NCBI GenBank assembly: GCA_050250915.1
Contig: JBFWNT010000015.1
Coordinates: 1 to 64,000, forward strand
Reading direction: 5' to 3'
DNA: 64,000 bases
DNA from: Miltoncostaea sp050250915
GTDB lineage: Bacteria > Actinomycetota > Thermoleophilia > Miltoncostaeales > Miltoncostaeaceae
The position numbers were made by a program, and so were the translations under genes. The notes under the pieces were generated by a model. That model was not told the origin of the DNA. It worked only from the letters and a program-made list of their open reading frames with translations, and ran no database searches. This document shows positions 17,009 to 25,244 of the stretch, piece after piece. Numbering within the stretch: the stretch's first letter is position 1; each line of letters opens with the position of its first letter.

Positions 17009-19279
17009 ATGGGCGTGAACGCGGACGAGCGCCCGGCGACCCCTGCCAGGAGGGCCCGCCGGTCGGTGCGGGCGACGGGCAGGGGGACGACCGTCCTGCG
17101 GTCCAAGCTCGATCCGCCCCGGCCGGGTCCGGACCGGGTGCGCCGGCCGCGCCTGGTGGCGCAACTCGATGCCGCGGCGGGGCTGCCGCTGACGGTGGTG
17201 TCGGCGCCGCCGGGGTTCGGCAAGACCACCCTCCTGTCGCAGTGGGTCGGGACGCGCCCGCCCGGGTCCACCGCCTGGGTGACGCTCGACGAGGACGACA
17301 ACGACCCCGTCCGCCTCTGGAGCCACGTCTGCGCCGCCCTGGGCGTGGAGGGGCCGCTGCCCGAGGACCCGCCCGACCGCCCCGCCGCCTCCGTGGTGCT
17401 GGTGGCCGCCGCCCTGAACGACACCGAGGCGCGCGGCGTGGAGCGCGTGCTGGTGCTGGACGACTACCACCTGGTCACCGACCCGGCGTGCCACGAGCGC
17501 GTCCGGTTCCTGGTGGAGCACCTCCCGGCGCCGCTGCATGTGGTCATCGCCAGCCGCCGCGACCCGCCGCTCCCGTTGGCGCGCATGCGCGCGTCCGGGA
17601 CGCTCGGGGAGGTGCGGGCGCGCGACCTGCGGATGGTGCGCGAGGAGTCGCGGCAGCTCATCGACCTGAACGGGGTGTCGCTGTCGGCCGGCGACGTGGG
17701 CCGCCTGCACGAGAAGACCGAGGGGTGGGCCGCCGGCCTGTACCTGGCGGTGCTCTCGCTGCGGGGCCGCGAGGACGTGGCCGCGTTCATGGACGCCTTC
17801 AGCGGCTCCAACCGGCACATCGTCGACTACCTCACCTCCGAGGTGCTGGCCGCCGAGTCGCCCGAGACGACCGACTTCCTGCTGCGCACCTCGGTGCTGG
17901 ACCGCATGTCGGGCCCGCTCTGCGACTCGGTGCTGGAGACGAGCGGCTCCACGGCCCGGCTGCGCGAGCTGGAGCGGCGCAACGTCCTGGTGTGGGCGAT
18001 CGACGACGACCTCCTGTGGTTCCGCTACCACCCGCTCCTGCGCGACGTGCTGAGCTTCATGCTCGCCGAGCAGCGGCCGGACGAGGTCGCGCCGCTCCAC
18101 CTGCGGGCGGCGCGCTGGTGGGAGGGGGCCGGCGACGCCGAGCGCGCGGTGGAGCACACGCTGTCGGCGCGGGACTCGCGGCGCGCCGCGCGCCTGGTGG
18201 GCGCCCACTGGCTCGAGCTGGCCGGCACCCGGGGCGCCGCCCCCGTCATCGACCGCTGGCTGGAGCGGCTGCCCCCGGCGCTCGTGCTGGACGACCCGGG
18301 GTTGTGCCTCACCCGCGCGGTGCTGGAGGAGGCGCGCGGCGCCCCGCGGCGGGTGGTGGAGCGCTGGCTGGAGGCCGCGGAGCGCAACCCGGAGCGCCCG
18401 CCGGACGCGACGCCGCTGCCGTTCGGCACCGACTCGGTGCTGCTGGAGTCGGCGCTGGTGCGCGCGGCCTCCGACGGCCAGGACGTGGGCCGGCGCCTGA
18501 GCAGCGCCACCCGGGCGGCCCGGCTCGCCCGCGACGTGGGCCCGTTCGCCCGCGCGCTGGCCGGGACCCACCTGGCCTATGCGCAGTGGCAGGCGGGCCG
18601 CCACGCCGACGCCCTCGCCACCGCGCAGGCGGCGATGGCCGAGGACGGCGCCCGCGCGCTGCCGCTGCCGACCGCCATCCTCCACGCCATCTGCTCGCTG
18701 TCGATGGCGTCGCTCGGCGATGACGCCGGGGCCGACGAGGAGGCGCGCGCCGCGTTCGCGCGGATGAACGCGCACGGGCACCGCGACACCGCCCAGGCGA
18801 CCGTCGTGTGGCTGGCCCACGGCACGGCGTGCGCGCGGCGGGGCGCCCTGGAGCAGGCCGAGGAGGCGCTGCGCCACGCGGTCGCGCTGGCGGAGGGGCC
18901 CAACCTGGCGCTCGACCGGGCGCACGCGCTCCTGGCGCTCGCGGCGGTGCTGAAGGCGCGGTCGGACGTGGGCTCCGCGGCCCTGGCGGTGGCCCAGGCG
19001 CGGCGCATCGTGAGCGGCACGGTCGACCCCGGCCCGCTGCGCAGGCTGGCCGCCGCGTCCCGCGCCCGCAGCGACGCCGCGCTGGCCGAGCCGATCAGCG
19101 ACGGCGAGATGCGCATCCTGCGGCTGCTGCCGTCCGAGCTGACCCTCCGGCAGGTGGGCGAGCGGCTGTTCCTCTCCGTGAACACGGTGAAGTCCCACAC
19201 GCGGCTCCTGTACCGGAAGCTCGACGCGAGCTCCCGCGAGGAGGCCGTGGCCCGCGCCCGCGAGCTGCGCCTGATCTGA
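17009..19279 (+). CDS. MalT-like LuxR family ATP-dependent regulator (STAND type)
   Basis: A 756-residue signal-transduction ATPase with a C-terminal DNA-binding domain. It opens like MalT relatives (LRSKLDPPRPGPDRVRRPRL), followed by a P-loop in APPGFGKTTLLSQWV, VLVLDDYHLVTD (Walker B) and winged-helix and TPR-like segments. It ends in a LuxR helix-turn-helix (ILRLLPSELTLRQVGERLFLSVNTVKSHTRLLYRKLDASSREEAVARA). Such proteins switch genes on when ATP and an effector drive assembly. The effector is unknown. ATG 17009 was chosen since the homology begins soon after; a purine-rich GGAGGGGG lies 12 bases upstream. No clear target gene adjoins it. Confidence 0.85.
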   Translation: MGVNADERPATPARRARRSVRATGRGTTVLRSKLDPPRPGPDRVRRPRLVAQLDAAAGLPLTVVSAPPGFGKTTLLSQWVGTRPPGSTAWVTLDEDDNDPVRLWSHVCAALGVEGPLPEDPPDRPAASVVLVAAALNDTEARGVERVLVLDDYHLVTDPACHERVRFLVEHLPAPLHVVIASRRDPPLPLARMRASGTLGEVRARDLRMVREESRQLIDLNGVSLSAGDVGRLHEKTEGWAAGLYLAVLSLRGREDVAAFMDAFSGSNRHIVDYLTSEVLAAESPETTDFLLRTSVLDRMSGPLCDSVLETSGSTARLRELERRNVLVWAIDDDLLWFRYHPLLRDVLSFMLAEQRPDEVAPLHLRAARWWEGAGDAERAVEHTLSARDSRRAARLVGAHWLELAGTRGAAPVIDRWLERLPPALVLDDPGLCLTRAVLEEARGAPRRVVERWLEAAERNPERPPDATPLPFGTDSVLLESALVRAASDGQDVGRRLSSATRAARLARDVGPFARALAGTHLAYAQWQAGRHADALATAQAAMAEDGARALPLPTAILHAICSLSMASLGDDAGADEEARAAFARMNAHGHRDTAQATVVWLAHGTACARRGALEQAEEALRHAVALAEGPNLALDRAHALLALAAVLKARSDVGSAALAVAQARRIVSGTVDPGPLRRLAAASRARSDAALAEPISDGEMRILRLLPSELTLRQVGERLFLSVNTVKSHTRLLYRKLDASSREEAVARARELRLI

Positions 19280-19331
19280 CGCCGGGAGTGGCCGCGCGGC
19301 CGCTGGACGGCCCGCCGCTCGGGAGTGGGGT

Positions 19332-19797
19332 GCAATCGAGAGCGCGGAGTCTCGATCGCAGCGGCCCTGACTCTGGCGGGGCGGGGCTCCGGACGGGACC
19401 CCTTCATCGAGGGGTGAGACGCCGACGCGGCCGGGCCCGCCGCGGACGCGGCATCGGAGCGCGCTGGCGCTGAGGTGCAATTGAGGCCGCGGAGTCTCAA
19501 TTGCGGGTCTTCGGGTATTCGTGTGGGGCCGGCGAGCTCAATCGGGACCCGGTGGTCGTGATTGCGCCGCGTCAGGGGTCGGCGCGGCAGGCGGCGATCG
19601 CCGCAGCGCGCCGGTCGGGTGGATGAGCCACGTCGGGGTCGGCGCCGGCCGGCACCGGACCGTCAGGCGTCCACACAAACCCACGAAGCGCCCCAATCGA
19701 GACCGAGGAGTCTCAATCGCACCCGGAGCGCAGACCCTGACGTCCGGATCCCGTGGTGACCGCCGCGCGGCAATCGAGACCGCGCGGGTGCAATTGC
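19332..19797. repeat. Five 28-bp imperfect palindromes in a gene-free region
   Basis: The stretch 19280-19942 holds no convincing gene. It contains five 28-base elements at 19332-19359, 19477-19504, 19538-19565, 19693-19720 and 19770-19797. The arms are GCAATCGAGA (or GCAATTGAGG) on the left and TCTCAATTGC (or close variants) on the right, around a GC core such as CCGCGGAG, so each can form a hairpin. Copies 1, 2 and 4 match the dyad best; copies 3 and 5 are degenerate. Spacing is irregular (33-127 bases), which argues against CRISPR. Their AT-richer arms stand out from the surroundings. Confidence 0.7.
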
Positions 19798-19863
19798 ACC
19801 ATGAGGGCGGGCGCGGGACCGGGGCCGGGCCGTCCTCGATCCCACCGTTGCAGGGCGGTGAAG

Positions 19864-19875
19864 TCGCCCGGGTGA
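19864..19875. promoter_or_regulatory. TCACCCGGGTGA-like site, one mismatch
   Basis: TCGCCCGGGTGA differs from the repeated palindrome at one position. It lies 68 bases before the small gene at 19943. No good -10 box is found 37-39 bases downstream, so its function is less certain than that of the other copies. Confidence 0.4.
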
Positions 19876-19942
19876 ACGGCCCCCGCGGCCCGACACCCAC
19901 CCGTCCGGGGGTGGGAGGCTGCGGGCCCCCAGGGAAGGTGAG

Positions 19943-20173
19943 GTGGTGGCGCAGTACCGGGTCGAGGTCGCGGGACACGTCGCGTCGCGTTTCACGGACA
20001 CGTTCGATGTCGTGCTCGTCGAGATGCGCCGCGGCCGAACCATCCTGACCCTGGACCTTCAGGACCAGGCGGCGCTGCACGGGCTGCTGGAGATGCTGGA
20101 GAGCGGGGGGATCGAGCTCGTGGCGGTCAACCGGGCCGACGCCGTCGACGCGCCGGGGGCCTCACCCGGGTGA
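19943..20173 (+). CDS. Small actinobacterial protein, 76 residues
   Basis: A short soluble protein (VAQYRVEVAGHVASRFTDTF, then LTLDLQDQAALHGLLEMLESGGIELVAVNR). It resembles widespread 70-80-residue actinobacterial proteins of unknown function with a beta-beta-alpha layout and the QAALHGLL motif. A GGGAAGGTGAGG ribosome site precedes two consecutive GTG codons (19943 and 19946), either of which may start it. Its last codons and stop are made by the palindrome at 20162-20173. Confidence 0.7.
   Translation: MVAQYRVEVAGHVASRFTDTFDVVLVEMRRGRTILTLDLQDQAALHGLLEMLESGGIELVAVNRADAVDAPGASPG
20162..20173. promoter_or_regulatory. TCACCCGGGTGA palindrome at a convergent gene end
   Basis: An exact copy that encodes Ser-Pro-Gly-stop on both strands, so both convergent genes end within it. 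No promoter is expected here. It may be a chance use of the palindrome, a fortuitous binding site or a short bidirectional terminator stem. Confidence 0.4.
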
Positions 20174-20947
20174 GGGGGCGCTGATCCCGGTCGAGCCTCC
20201 GGGATCCAGCACGCGGACATCGACGCCGGGTGCCAGCCGCGCCGCCGCCTGCCGCAGGTCCCGGCCCGGCGACCGCAGGTAGCCGGCCGAGCGCGGGACC
20301 CCCAGCGGGGCATAGGTGCCCCAGTGGACCGGGATCGCGATCCGCGGCCGCATCACCGCCAGGGCGCGCGCCGCCCGCTCGGCGTCCATGTGGCCGGGCC
20401 CCAGGGTGGGGCCCCAGCCGCCCACCGGGACCAGGGCGGCGTCCAGGCCGGCCTCCGCGATGTCGGCCATGCCCGGGAACAGGTCGGTGTCGCCGGCGAA
20501 CCACACCCGCACCGGCCCCTCGACCACGTATCCGAGCGCCGTGACGTGCACGGCGCGCCGCACCCGCGGCCCGCGCGTCACCGCCCCGCCGTCGTGCTCG
20601 GCCGGCGTGGCGCGAATGGTCATGCCGCCGGCCGTCGCGACCGCGCCGGGCTCCATCTCCACCACCTCCCGGCGCCCCGCCCGCCGCAGGACCGGCACCG
20701 CCCCGGCAGGGGCGATCACCGGGACGTCCGGGTCGATGAGGCGCAGCGTGGGCACGTCCAGATGGTCGCGGTGCATGTGGGAGATCAGCACCGCCGACAG
20801 CCCGTCCGTGATCCCCTCGGGGACCGGGACCAGGCGCCGCAGGTGCGCGATCCGGCGCGAGAGCAGCGGATCGGTGAGCACCGCGCCGCCGCCCATCGCG
20901 ATCCGCACGGTGGCGTGGCCCGCCCAGGTCAGTCGTGCAGGGTCCAC
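20162..20947 (-). CDS. MBL-fold metal-dependent hydrolase
   Basis: A 261-residue metallo-beta-lactamase-fold protein of the UlaG/YtnP-like group. It begins LTWAGHATVRI, has the metal motif SHMHRDHLD (HxHxDH), a further His in TPAEHDG, Asp in WFAGDTDLFPGM and a final His in IPVHWGTY. Members hydrolyse phosphodiester or ester substrates; the substrate here is unknown. GTG 20947 was chosen because GAGGAG lies six bases upstream; it overlaps the end of the preceding membrane-protein gene by 19 bases, so it is the last gene of a three-gene operon with the AI-2E and YihY genes. Confidence 0.85.
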   Translation of the reverse strand: MDPARLTWAGHATVRIAMGGGAVLTDPLLSRRIAHLRRLVPVPEGITDGLSAVLISHMHRDHLDVPTLRLIDPDVPVIAPAGAVPVLRRAGRREVVEMEPGAVATAGGMTIRATPAEHDGGAVTRGPRVRRAVHVTALGYVVEGPVRVWFAGDTDLFPGMADIAEAGLDAALVPVGGWGPTLGPGHMDAERAARALAVMRPRIAIPVHWGTYAPLGVPRSAGYLRSPGRDLRQAAARLAPGVDVRVLDPGGSTGISAPSPG

Positions 20948-21903
20948 CGGGGCTCCTCGGGCCCGTCCTCGGGCGGCCCGTCCCCGTGCCGGCGCGCCAG
21001 CTCGGCGTTCAGCACGGCCGCGCCCACCACCAGGCGGGCCACGATGTAGAGCCACACCAGGATGACCAGCGCCGTCCCGATCGCCCCGTACGTGGACTGC
21101 GCCCGCTCCGCGCGTCCCACCAGGTACCAGACCGTGAACAGGTGGAGGCCCTCGACGCCCACCGCCACGAGCAGCGCCCCCGGCACCAGCTGCGTCCAGT
21201 GGCCGCGCCGGTGCGGCAGCCGGACCTGCACGAACATCCACGCCACGAAGTAGAGGACGCCCACCAGGAGCGTCGCCACGATCCCCGTCCCCTGGTCGGC
21301 CTCGCGGAGCCGGGCCGCCACCATCGTCACCACGATGAGGGCCAGCACGATCCCGGTGAAGCCGAGCGTGGCGCGGACGGGGCTGCTCGCCTTCTCGCGC
21401 GGCAGCCCCCACGCCCACGCGTGGCTGAGCCGGATCGCCTTCTCCGCCCCGACGCCCGCCCACAGGGTCGCGAAGAGGCCGATGATGATCGCGATCCACC
21501 AGCCCTTGTCCTGCGCGCCGTCGGCGACGGCCTGGGCCAGCGAGCCGTGCAGCCCGAAGTCGCCGTTCACCTGGGCCGGCGTGCCGTCGTCGATGCTGGT
21601 GAGGGCGCCCAGCAGCCCCACCGTCAGCAGCGCGAAGGGGAGCAGCCACAGGAACAGGCGGTAGGCGAGGGCGCCCGCCAGCAGGCCGCCGAGGCGCTCG
21701 GCGTCGCGGTCGATGACGTCGAACACGCGCTGGACGAGCGGGAAGCGCACCCGCGCGTCCTCGATCTTCTCGCGCGCGGCGGCGGAGGCCACCTCCGCGC
21801 GATGGCGCGCGGTGGCGATGCGGCCTCCGGCCTCCTCCTGCCCCTCGGGGGGCGGTTCCGGGCCGGGGGCGTCCACGTCAGCCGGCGGGTCCGTCCCGGG
21901 CAC
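20929..21903 (-). CDS. YihY/BrkB family membrane protein
   Basis: A 324-residue inner-membrane protein of the YihY/virulence factor BrkB family (not RNase BN). Six helices are visible, including RLFLWLLPFALLTVGLLGAL and FTGIVLALIVVTMVAA; the family stretch YGAIGTALVILVWLYIVARLVVGAAVLNAE is clear near the end. The charged N-terminus is cytoplasmic. Function in the family is not established; some members are proposed transporters. It overlaps the AI-2E gene upstream by 26 bases and the hydrolase gene downstream by 19. Confidence 0.85.
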   Translation of the reverse strand: MPGTDPPADVDAPGPEPPPEGQEEAGGRIATARHRAEVASAAAREKIEDARVRFPLVQRVFDVIDRDAERLGGLLAGALAYRLFLWLLPFALLTVGLLGALTSIDDGTPAQVNGDFGLHGSLAQAVADGAQDKGWWIAIIIGLFATLWAGVGAEKAIRLSHAWAWGLPREKASSPVRATLGFTGIVLALIVVTMVAARLREADQGTGIVATLLVGVLYFVAWMFVQVRLPHRRGHWTQLVPGALLVAVGVEGLHLFTVWYLVGRAERAQSTYGAIGTALVILVWLYIVARLVVGAAVLNAELARRHGDGPPEDGPEEPRWTLHD

Positions 21904-23089
21904 CGGAGTCGCCCGCGGCGCCGTCGGTCGCGGTCGCCGCCTCGGCGCGGCGCGCGGCGGCGACGTCGGCCGCGATGTGCGTGGCCGCCGACGTGAGCGG
22001 CGCCGCCAGCACCAGGCCGACCATGCCGAACAGCGACCCGGCCGCGATGGTCACGATCAGGACCACCAGGGGGTTGAGCCCGAGTGTGGCGCCGAACGCG
22101 ATGGGCTGCACGATCTGCTGGAGCGCGCCGTTGGCCAGGATGACCACCACCAGCATGATCAGCGCGACCTCCGTCCCCTGGTCCGCCAGGGCCAGCAGCA
22201 CCGCGAAGAAGCCGGCGACGAACGCCCCGATGAAGGGGACGTAGGCCGTCACGAACGTGACCACGGCGATCGTCCCCGCCAGCGGGACGCCCAGGATCCA
22301 GGCGGCCAGGCCCACGACCGTGGCGTTGAAGCCCGCGACGATCGTGACGCCCAGGAAGTAGCGCTGGAGCGACGTGATGACCCGTCCGGTCACGACGGTC
22401 GCGACGGGGCGGGGGATGCCGAGGTGCCGGTCGATGAAGCGGCGGAAGACCGGCCCGTCCTTCAGCAGGAAGAACGTCGAGAAGATCGCGAACGACAGGA
22501 AGAACGCCAGTGACGTCAGGCCCGTGATCCCCTGGGCGATCCCGTTCATGAGCGTGGACCCGATGTCGGGCACGGCCGTCGTGACGTCGTCGGTGGCCGA
22601 CTGGGCGCCCGACTGGCCCACGCCGGCGTCCTGTGCCCATCCGCTGATCTTCTGGGCCGCGCTGTTGAGCGCGGCGGTGATCTGGTCACCCTGGGCGATG
22701 ATGCCGCCGATCACCAGCAGCGTGAGCAGCACGCCGATCACCAGGAGCCCCAGCAGCACCAGGCCGGCCCCGGCCGCCCGCGGCATGCGGTAGCGGCGCT
22801 GGAGCCAGGCGACGGCCGGGCTCGCGACGGCCGCGAGGACGCCGGCGACCATGACCGGCTCCACGATCGTGGCCGTGATGCCGAGGATCCACACCAGCCC
22901 CACCAGCACCAGCGCCAGGCCCACCAGCAGCCACGCCGATCGGCCCAGGTCGCGCAGCCAGCGCGGCGACCCGAACATGGCCACCAGGTCCCCGGGCTCC
23001 AGGTCGGGCGGTCGCGCCACCTCGCGCTCGCGCGCGGGCGTCTCCTCGCCGCGCCCGCGTCCGGGCAGCCACAGCCGCCGCGCGCTCAT
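21878..23089 (-). CDS. AI-2E family transporter
   Basis: A 403-residue membrane protein of the AI-2E exporter/TqsA-PerM family, with paired N-terminal helices (LVGLALVLVGLVWILGITATIV, then AVASPAVAWLQRRYRMPRAAGAGLVLLGLLVIGVLL), a soluble middle segment, and the core GVPLAGTIAVVTFVTAYVPFIGAFVAGFFAVLLAL. The family includes exporters of autoinducer-2 and Na+/H+ antiporters; the cargo here is unknown. It heads a three-gene operon controlled by the palindrome at 23162-23173, with TAGCGT at 23124-23119. Its ATG overlaps the stop of a possible eight-residue leader peptide. Confidence 0.87.
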   Translation of the reverse strand: MSARRLWLPGRGRGEETPAREREVARPPDLEPGDLVAMFGSPRWLRDLGRSAWLLVGLALVLVGLVWILGITATIVEPVMVAGVLAAVASPAVAWLQRRYRMPRAAGAGLVLLGLLVIGVLLTLLVIGGIIAQGDQITAALNSAAQKISGWAQDAGVGQSGAQSATDDVTTAVPDIGSTLMNGIAQGITGLTSLAFFLSFAIFSTFFLLKDGPVFRRFIDRHLGIPRPVATVVTGRVITSLQRYFLGVTIVAGFNATVVGLAAWILGVPLAGTIAVVTFVTAYVPFIGAFVAGFFAVLLALADQGTEVALIMLVVVILANGALQQIVQPIAFGATLGLNPLVVLIVTIAAGSLFGMVGLVLAAPLTSAATHIAADVAAARRAEAATATDGAAGDSGARDGPAG

Positions 23090-23112
23090 GCCGTCGCCGC
23101 CGTCCCGGTCAT
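23086..23112 (-). CDS. Possible eight-residue leader peptide before the AI-2E gene
   Basis: ATG 23112 follows six bases after the -10 box TAGCGT (23124-23119), the leaderless spacing seen elsewhere here. It opens MTGTAATA-stop, whose TGA overlaps the ATG of the transporter (ATGA), so it could couple translation. It may equally be a chance reading frame within a short leader. Confidence 0.3.
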   Translation of the reverse strand: MTGTAATA

Positions 23113-23118
23113 GCGGTG

Positions 23119-23218
23119 ACGCTAGGGGGCGGCCCCCGCCGCCGGACGGCGCCCCCGGCGGTCACCCGGGTGAAGCCTCCCCGGCCGCGCGCCCGCGGGC
23201 GCGGCCCCCACGTAGCGT
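23119..23218. promoter_or_regulatory. Bidirectional promoter with TCACCCGGGTGA operator, copy at 23162-23173
   Basis: The exact palindrome lies midway between TAGCGT boxes pointing outward: 23124-23119 on the minus strand (37 bases away) and 23213-23218 on the plus strand (39 bases away). The plus-strand GTG 23225 follows six bases after its box, so that gene is leaderless. This symmetric arrangement is the strongest single piece of evidence that the palindrome is a regulatory site. Confidence 0.72.
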
Positions 23219-23224
23219 CGCCAC

Positions 23225-25231
23225 GTGGACGCCACGACCCTGCGCCTGGACCCGGCGCCCCTGCGCACCCACCCCATCCGGCTCGTCGCCCGGCTGCTGA
23301 TCGCGGCCGTCGCGCTGTTCGTCGCGGCGTGGATCGTGCCCGGCGTCGACGTGCGCGGGTTCTGGGGCGCCCTGATCGCCGCCGTGCTCATCGCGGTGAT
23401 CAACGCGGTGGTGCCGCCGCTGCTCGCGGCCCTCCCGATCCCGTGGACGCTGGTCATCACGCTGCTGCTGACGCTGATCGCCGACGCCCTGATGATCCAG
23501 GCGGCGGGCGCGATCGCGCCCGACGCGATCCGCGTCGACGGCTTCGGCGACGCGCTGCTGGCGGCGCTGGTGATGTCGGCGATCGCCGTGGTGCTGGAGG
23601 TGTTCCTCGGCATCGACGACGACGACACCTACACGCTGCGCGTGACCCGAAGGGTCGCGGACCGGGCGGGGGACACCGTCCGCACCGACGTCCCCGGCAT
23701 CGTCTACCTCGAGATCGACGGCCTGGCCCTGCCCGTGCTCCAGCGCGCGATGCGCGACGGCAGCGCACCCACGATGGCGAAGTGGCTCGCGTCGGACACC
23801 CACCGGCTCGCCGAGTGGGAGACCGACCTCTCGTCGCAGACCGGCGCGTCGCAGGCGGGGATCCTGTTCGGCTCGAACGAGGACATCCCGGCGTTCCGCT
23901 GGGTCGAGAAGGAGACCGGGCGCGTGATGACGTGCTCGGCGCCGGCCGACTGCGCCGAGATCGAGCGGCGGGTCTCCACCGGCAGGGGGCTCCTGTCCGA
24001 CGGCGGCGCCAGCCGCGGCAGCCTGCTGTCGGGCGACGCCGACCACGTGATCCTGACCGTGAGTCGCATGGACGCCGAGAAGGGCGCGAACCCCGGCTAC
24101 CGGGCCTTCTTCTCGAACGGCTTCAACGTGACCCGCGTGCTGGTGCTGTTCGTGTGGGAGGTGATCATCGAGATCAGCGCGTCCCTCCGCGCGCGGCGCC
24201 GCGACGTGCGCCCCCGCGGGCACCGCGGCGGCACCTACCCGTTCCTGCGCGCCGCGATGTGCGTCGCGGTGCGGGACCTCATCACCTACGGGGTGCTCTC
24301 CGACGTGATGCGCGGCCGCCCCGCCGTCTACGCGACGTACGCGGCCTACGACGAGGTGGCCCACCACTCCGGGCTGGAGCGCACCGACACCCTCGAGGCG
24401 CTGCGCAAGCTCGACAAGCAGTTCGCCCGCATCGAGCGCGCCCTGCCGTACGCGCCGCGCCCCTACCTGCTGGTGGTGCTCTCCGACCATGGCCAGACCC
24501 AGGGCGCCACGTTCAAGCAGCGCAACGACTACACCCTCGAGGACCTGGTGGAGCGCTCCCTCGAGGACGGCGAGGTCGCCCGGCTGGCGGCGGGCGACGA
24601 GAACGAGACCGCCGTGAGCTCGGCGCTCGACGAGGCCACCGGCGGCCACGTCGGCGACGCACCCGACGGCGGCGCCGACGCCCCCGACCGCCCCGTGGTG
24701 GTCATGGGCTCGGGCAACCTCGGGCTCATCTACCTGATGTCCGAGCCCCGCCGGCTCACGATGGAGGAGATCGACGCCGCCCACCCGCGGCTGCTGCCCG
24801 CGCTGCGCGAGCACCCCCACGTGGGCTGGGTGATGGTCCGCTCCGAGGCCGACGGCCCCGTGATCCTCGGCGCCGCCGGGCGCGTCGTCCTACGGACCGG
24901 GCAGGTCGAGGGGGAGGACCCCCTGGCGCCCTTCGCTCCCAACGCCGCGGTCCACCTGCTGCGCAACGACGGCTTCACGCACTGTCCCGACATCTACGTC
25001 GGCAGCTTCTACGACCCGGAGCTGGACGAGGGCTGCGCGTTCGAGGAGCTCATCTCGTTCCACGGGGGGATCGGCGGCGCCCAGACGCGCGGCTTCATCC
25101 TCCACCCCGTCGAGCTGGCGATGCCGGCGGAGCCCGTGCTGGGCGCCGCCGCCGTGCACCACATCCTGCTCGGCTGGCGCCACGAGCTCCAGGGGGAGCC
25201 CGCGCCGACCGGCGCGACGACGACCGCGTGA
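23225..25231 (+). CDS. Phage-holin-family membrane domain fused to an alkaline phosphatase-like domain
   Basis: A 668-residue membrane-anchored protein. Residues 20-140 form four helices of the holin 4 superfamily (LLIAAVALFVAAWIVPGVDV, VINAVVPPLLAALPIPWTLVI). From about 160 comes an alkaline phosphatase/nucleotide pyrophosphatase-like domain: metal site YLEIDGLALPVLQ, nucleophile region SSQTGASQAGILFGSN, and later YDEVAHHSGLE and VVLSDHGQTQG, the usual metal-binding Asp/His. It probably hydrolyses a phosphoester at the membrane, but the substrate is unknown. The fusion recurs in actinobacteria. Start is a leaderless GTG. The next gene follows after 13 bases. Confidence 0.84.
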   Translation: MDATTLRLDPAPLRTHPIRLVARLLIAAVALFVAAWIVPGVDVRGFWGALIAAVLIAVINAVVPPLLAALPIPWTLVITLLLTLIADALMIQAAGAIAPDAIRVDGFGDALLAALVMSAIAVVLEVFLGIDDDDTYTLRVTRRVADRAGDTVRTDVPGIVYLEIDGLALPVLQRAMRDGSAPTMAKWLASDTHRLAEWETDLSSQTGASQAGILFGSNEDIPAFRWVEKETGRVMTCSAPADCAEIERRVSTGRGLLSDGGASRGSLLSGDADHVILTVSRMDAEKGANPGYRAFFSNGFNVTRVLVLFVWEVIIEISASLRARRRDVRPRGHRGGTYPFLRAAMCVAVRDLITYGVLSDVMRGRPAVYATYAAYDEVAHHSGLERTDTLEALRKLDKQFARIERALPYAPRPYLLVVLSDHGQTQGATFKQRNDYTLEDLVERSLEDGEVARLAAGDENETAVSSALDEATGGHVGDAPDGGADAPDRPVVVMGSGNLGLIYLMSEPRRLTMEEIDAAHPRLLPALREHPHVGWVMVRSEADGPVILGAAGRVVLRTGQVEGEDPLAPFAPNAAVHLLRNDGFTHCPDIYVGSFYDPELDEGCAFEELISFHGGIGGAQTRGFILHPVELAMPAEPVLGAAAVHHILLGWRHELQGEPAPTGATTTA

Positions 25232-25244
25232 CGGAGGAGGTCCC

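Noticed and set aside
19332..19797. CRISPR array
   Set aside because: The five 28-bp elements are degenerate and spaced 33 to 127 bases apart; no cas gene is nearby.
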